Of a stretch of 7,480 bases of DNA, positions 5,373-7,480 are shown piece after piece. The translations under genes were made by a program, and so were the position numbers. Position 1 is the stretch's first letter; each line of letters begins with the position of its first letter. Source of the stretch: Pseudomonadota bacterium (GTDB lineage: Bacteria > Pseudomonadota > Gammaproteobacteria > Xanthomonadales > Xanthomonadaceae); assembly GCA_023457475.1 (NCBI GenBank), contig JAEWLO010000106.1, forward strand, positions 1-7,480, read 5' to 3'. Below the pieces are notes generated by a model. It saw nothing but the letters and a program-made list of their open reading frames with translations, ran no database searches and was not told the origin of the DNA.

Positions 5373-5404
5373 CACTCACCCGAACACACTCGGTGCAACC
5401 ATGA
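5348..5404 (+). other. Candidate leader ORF 2 overlapping the rplS start (18 codons)
   Basis: ATG 5348 to TGA 5402-5404 encodes MSPRCRNDTLTRTHSVQP. It begins within the stop of leader ORF 1 (ATGA 5348-5351) and ends within the rplS start (ATGA 5401-5404). If translated it would couple translation into rplS, which has only a weak GGTG (5392-5395) as its own Shine-Dalgarno. The same frame is open back to 5165, so chance is a real possibility. Confidence 0.22.
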
Positions 5405-5808
5405 GCAAGCTGAACAAAACCATCCTTTCGGATTTCGAATCCGCCCAGATCTCCCGCGAGCTGCCGAAGTTCAGCCAGGGTGACACCGTCGTCGTCAACG
5501 TGAAGGTGAAGGAAGGCAACCGTGAGCGCGTCCAGGCCTACGAAGGCGTTGTGATCGCGACCAAGAATGCCGGCCTGAACTCGGCTTTCACCGTCCGCAA
5601 GATCTCGCACGGCTACGGCGTCGAGCGCGTCTTCCAGACCCACAGCGCCATCATCGACTCGGTCGAAGTGAAGCGCCGTGGTAAGGTCCGCGCCGGCAAG
5701 CTGTACTACCTGCGTGGCCTGGAAGGCAAGGCCGCCCGCATCAAGGAAGATCTGGCTGCCGCTGCGCAGGCCAAGGCTGCCCGCCTGGCTGCCGCCAAGG
5801 CCCAGTAA
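5401..5808 (+). CDS. rplS: 50S ribosomal protein L19
   Basis: L19 sits at the 30S-50S interface and contributes to an intersubunit bridge. The product has 135 residues. The core matches the family: MSKLNKTILSDFESAQ at the start, PKFSQGDTVVVNVKVKEGNRERVQAYEG (22-49), a segment around FTVRKISHGYGVERVF (63-78), and VEVKRRGKVRAGKLYYLRGLEGKAARIKE (88-116). After about residue 115, where E. coli L19 ends, an Ala/Lys-rich tail of about 20 residues extends the protein. ATG 5401 fits the family N-terminus; a start at 5359 would add 14 unrelated residues. It has its own promoter and leader, and ends 53 bp from the convergent MATE gene. Confidence 0.97.
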   Translation: MSKLNKTILSDFESAQISRELPKFSQGDTVVVNVKVKEGNRERVQAYEGVVIATKNAGLNSAFTVRKISHGYGVERVFQTHSAIIDSVEVKRRGKVRAGKLYYLRGLEGKAARIKEDLAAAAQAKAARLAAAKAQ

Positions 5809-5812
5809 TACC

Positions 5813-5828
5813 GACAACGTCAGTTGTC
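5813..5828 (+). other. Small hairpin after rplS
   Basis: GACAAC (5813-5818) and GTTGTC (5823-5828) pair perfectly with a GTCA loop, four bases after the rplS stop and just before the terminator hairpin. There is no T-run after it. It may assist termination or 3' end stability. Confidence 0.5.
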
Positions 5829-5834
5829 CCGCAG

Positions 5835-5862
5835 CGGCCACCTTCGGGTGGCCGTTTGCGTT
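5835..5862 (+). terminator. rplS intrinsic terminator with cUUCGg loop
   Basis: CGGCCACC (5835-5842), TTCG, GGTGGCCG (5847-5854) form an 8-bp stem closed by the exceptionally stable cUUCGg tetraloop, followed by the T-rich tail TTTGCGTT. The T-rich tail is only on the plus strand, so it serves rplS best. The MATE stop codon lies seven bases beyond the stem on the other strand, so its mRNA also carries the hairpin but with no T-tail. Confidence 0.82.
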
Positions 5863-7310
5863 CAGCGCACCGGCTCCGGATCCGCCACCGGCGACGGTGG
5901 AGCGGCCGGCACTTCCGCCGGTACCGCAATCTCCTCCCGATGCGTCGGCAGCATCCGCGCCTTGCGCCAGCCACCCCAGCGGTAATACGCCAGCGACATC
6001 AACATCGCGCACAGCGAACTGGCCGGGAAGCTCCACCAGATCGCATCTGCGCCCCATCGCCCCTGCAGCAGCTCGGCGAACGGCACCCGGATGCCCCATA
6101 GCGACACGGCCAGGATCACCAGCGGCGGAATCACCGCGCCGGTCGAACGCACCACGCCGGAAATCACGAAGCTCACCCCGAAGAACAGGAACGACCACAC
6201 GGCGATGTGGTTGAGATGGCGGGCCACGTCCAGCGCTTCACTCCCCGCCGGCAGGAACAGCGCCAGCGAGTAACGGTCCAGCAGGATCAACGGCAGGATC
6301 AATACGCCGGTCAATACGAAGTTGTAAAGCACGCCACTGCGCGCCGTGCCGCGCACCCGGTCCCAGCGCCCCGCGCCCACGTTCTGCGCCGCCATCGACG
6401 AACAGGCCGCGCCGATCGCCATCGCCGGCATCTGCACATATGTCCAGAGCTGCAGCGAAGCACCGTACGCCGCCGCGGTGTCGGTGCCATAGCTGTTGAC
6501 CATGCTCATCATCAGGATCATCGAAAGCGAGATCAGCACCATCTGCAGGCCCATCGGCACACCCTTCACCACCAGCGCCCGCAGGATGGTCGTGTCCACC
6601 CGGAACAGCGCCATGTCCTTCCTGCCCAGCCACAGCACATGGCGCTTGTTGCGCATGTACCAGAGCAGGCCGATCAGCGAGAGCGTCTGGGCGATCAACG
6701 TCGCCCACGCCGCGCCGGCAATGCCCAGTTCCGGGAACGGTCCGATGCCGAAGATCAGCAGCGGGTTGAAGCCGATATCCAGCACCACCGACACCAGCAG
6801 GAAGCGGAACGGTGTACGCGAGTCGCCCACGCCGCGCAGCGCCGAGCTCAGGAAGGCGAACGCGTACAGCGTCGGCATGGCCAGGAAGATCACCCGCAGG
6901 TAAGCCTCGGCCAACGGCAGCGAAGCGGCCGGCGTGCCCATCGCCGCCAGCAACGGACGTGACAGCCACCAGCCGGCGATCGCGATGACCACCGACAGTC
7001 CGATGAAGAACGTTGCACTGGTGCCCATGACCCGGCGCGCCTGCGGAATATTGCGCGCGCCCATCGCCTGGCCGATCAGGATCGTCGCCGCCATCCCGAT
7101 GCCGAACACCGAGCCGATCAGGAAGAACATGATGTTGTTGGCGTTCGCGGTCGCGGTCAGTGCCGCCTCGCCCAGGAAGCGGCCCACCCAGACCGCGTTC
7201 ACCGACCCGTTCAGCGACTGCGCGATGTTGCCCGCCAGGATCGGCAGGGCGAACAGCAGCAGGTTGCGCCCGATCGGGCCGTTGGTCAGGTCAAGCGGCG
7301 CTTTGGCCAT
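5862..7310 (-). CDS. MATE-family multidrug efflux transporter
   Basis: A 482-residue inner-membrane protein of the multidrug and toxic compound extrusion family, which exports cationic drugs and dyes using Na+ or H+ gradients. About 12 hydrophobic segments are visible in two six-helix halves. Family signatures are LFALPILAGNIAQSL (19-33), NAVWVGRFLG (38-47), SSALRGVGDSRTPF (155-168), GVPMGLQMVL (250-259) opening the second half, and QNVGAGRWDRVR (309-320), the second-half counterpart of IGQAMGARN (79-87). From about 455 a Pro/Ala/Glu-rich cytosolic tail of some 28 residues extends past the last helix. ATG 7308-7310 matches the family start; no good Shine-Dalgarno is seen. It is monocistronic in this window and convergent with rplS. 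The NorM versus DinF-like subgroup and its substrates cannot be settled by eye. Confidence 0.93.
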   Translation of the reverse strand: MAKAPLDLTNGPIGRNLLLFALPILAGNIAQSLNGSVNAVWVGRFLGEAALTATANANNIMFFLIGSVFGIGMAATILIGQAMGARNIPQARRVMGTSATFFIGLSVVIAIAGWWLSRPLLAAMGTPAASLPLAEAYLRVIFLAMPTLYAFAFLSSALRGVGDSRTPFRFLLVSVVLDIGFNPLLIFGIGPFPELGIAGAAWATLIAQTLSLIGLLWYMRNKRHVLWLGRKDMALFRVDTTILRALVVKGVPMGLQMVLISLSMILMMSMVNSYGTDTAAAYGASLQLWTYVQMPAMAIGAACSSMAAQNVGAGRWDRVRGTARSGVLYNFVLTGVLILPLILLDRYSLALFLPAGSEALDVARHLNHIAVWSFLFFGVSFVISGVVRSTGAVIPPLVILAVSLWGIRVPFAELLQGRWGADAIWWSFPASSLCAMLMSLAYYRWGGWRKARMLPTHREEIAVPAEVPAAPPSPVADPEPVR

Positions 7311-7340
7311 GGGCGCTGGTGGGAGGCGGACGACAGCGGC

Positions 7341-7349
7341 ACACTAGCA
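7341..7349 (-). promoter_or_regulatory. Possible extended -10 promoter of the MATE gene
   Basis: On the minus strand the sequence TGCTAGTGT (7349 down to 7341) has a TGn extension followed by a -10-like TAGTGT, about 30 bases before the MATE ATG. The -35 position (TGTCCC, about 7369-7364) is poor. This predicts a short leader. It is a weak call from one imperfect box. Confidence 0.35.
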
Positions 7350-7421
7350 CCACCCCCGTCACAGGGACATCGCGATGACGCACCGTCGCTTTCAACGCAT
7401 TCCATCCGCCGCGCGGACCCC

Positions 7422-7444
7422 GGTAGCGCCGGCCATTGGCCGGC
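7422..7444 (+). repeat. GTAG-type REP monomer (SMAG-like)
   Basis: A GGTAGC head (7422-7427) is followed by a perfect 7-bp stem, GCCGGCC (7428-7434) and GGCCGGC (7438-7444), around an ATT loop. It is nearly identical to the arms of the 5171-5235 dimer. No inverted partner is found before the window end at 7480, so it is a monomer or a dimer cut by the window edge. The remaining bases to 7480 show no recognisable gene. Confidence 0.82.
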
Positions 7445-7480
7445 CCAAGGGCTCCCTGGCTGACCGGTTCACCTGCGGCC

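Noticed and set aside
6207..6962. Long plus-strand open frame opposite the MATE gene
   Set aside because: Its Gln/Arg/His-rich translation is the antisense of hydrophobic transmembrane codons; the MATE frame explains the region.
7375..7480. Plus-strand open frame from ATG 7375 running off the window end
   Set aside because: Part of it is the GTAG-REP element, it lacks a ribosome binding site, and the translation looks like no protein family.
1..7480. CRISPR arrays, tRNA or rRNA genes, prophage or defence genes
   Set aside because: I looked on both strands for regularly spaced repeats, cloverleaf structures, integrase or nuclease motifs and found none. The window is housekeeping DNA plus a transporter.

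Overview
This window is an ordinary, highly conserved housekeeping stretch of a GC-rich gammaproteobacterium. It is most likely from the Xanthomonadaceae, with Stenotrophomonas as the best guess. The support is the gene order ffh ... rpsP-rimM-trmD-rplS, strong GC bias at third codon positions, and GTAG-type palindromic repeats (REP elements of the kind called SMAG in Stenotrophomonas maltophilia) at 5171-5235 and 7422-7444, with a possible third at 1497-1518. The assignment is from pattern recognition, not from a database search.

Layout. Positions 1-70 are an almost pure C/G low-complexity block leading into a TATACT -10 box. ffh (117-1496, +) encodes the signal recognition particle GTPase. 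After a 7-bp hairpin come two metabolic genes: a nitronate monooxygenase-like flavoenzyme (1586-2662, +) and a class IV PLP-dependent aminotransferase/lyase (2659-3441, +), joined by a GTGA stop-start overlap. A near-consensus sigma70 promoter (TTGGAA-17-TATAAT) then drives rpsP (3585-3845), followed by rimM (3888-4400) and trmD (4404-5153). A 65-bp GTAG-REP inverted dimer follows trmD. Seven bases after it lies a second promoter (TTGCCA-18-TAGAAT), which gives rplS (5401-5808) an inferred leader of about 120 nt. rplS ends in a cUUCGg-loop terminator. A MATE-family efflux transporter (5862-7310, -) converges on rplS. The last 170 bases hold its probable promoter and a GTAG-REP monomer.

How the genes work together. 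Ffh handles co-translational membrane targeting. S16, RimM (30S maturation), TrmD (tRNA m1G37 methylation) and L19 form a translation cluster that directly follows ffh in E. coli. Here the flavoenzyme/PLP-enzyme pair sits between the two parts. The MATE gene is an independent unit.

No phage, defence, CRISPR or secondary-metabolite system is visible. The parts worth a second look are regulatory: (a) three perfect inverted repeats between 1497 and 1632, the last being a terminator-like hairpin plus T5 inside the start of the flavoenzyme gene; (b) the rplS leader, with three possible hairpins and two 18-codon ORFs chained by ATGA overlaps into the rplS start; (c) a REP dimer separating trmD from rplS; (d) a 12-bp hairpin between rpsP and a weakly initiated rimM.
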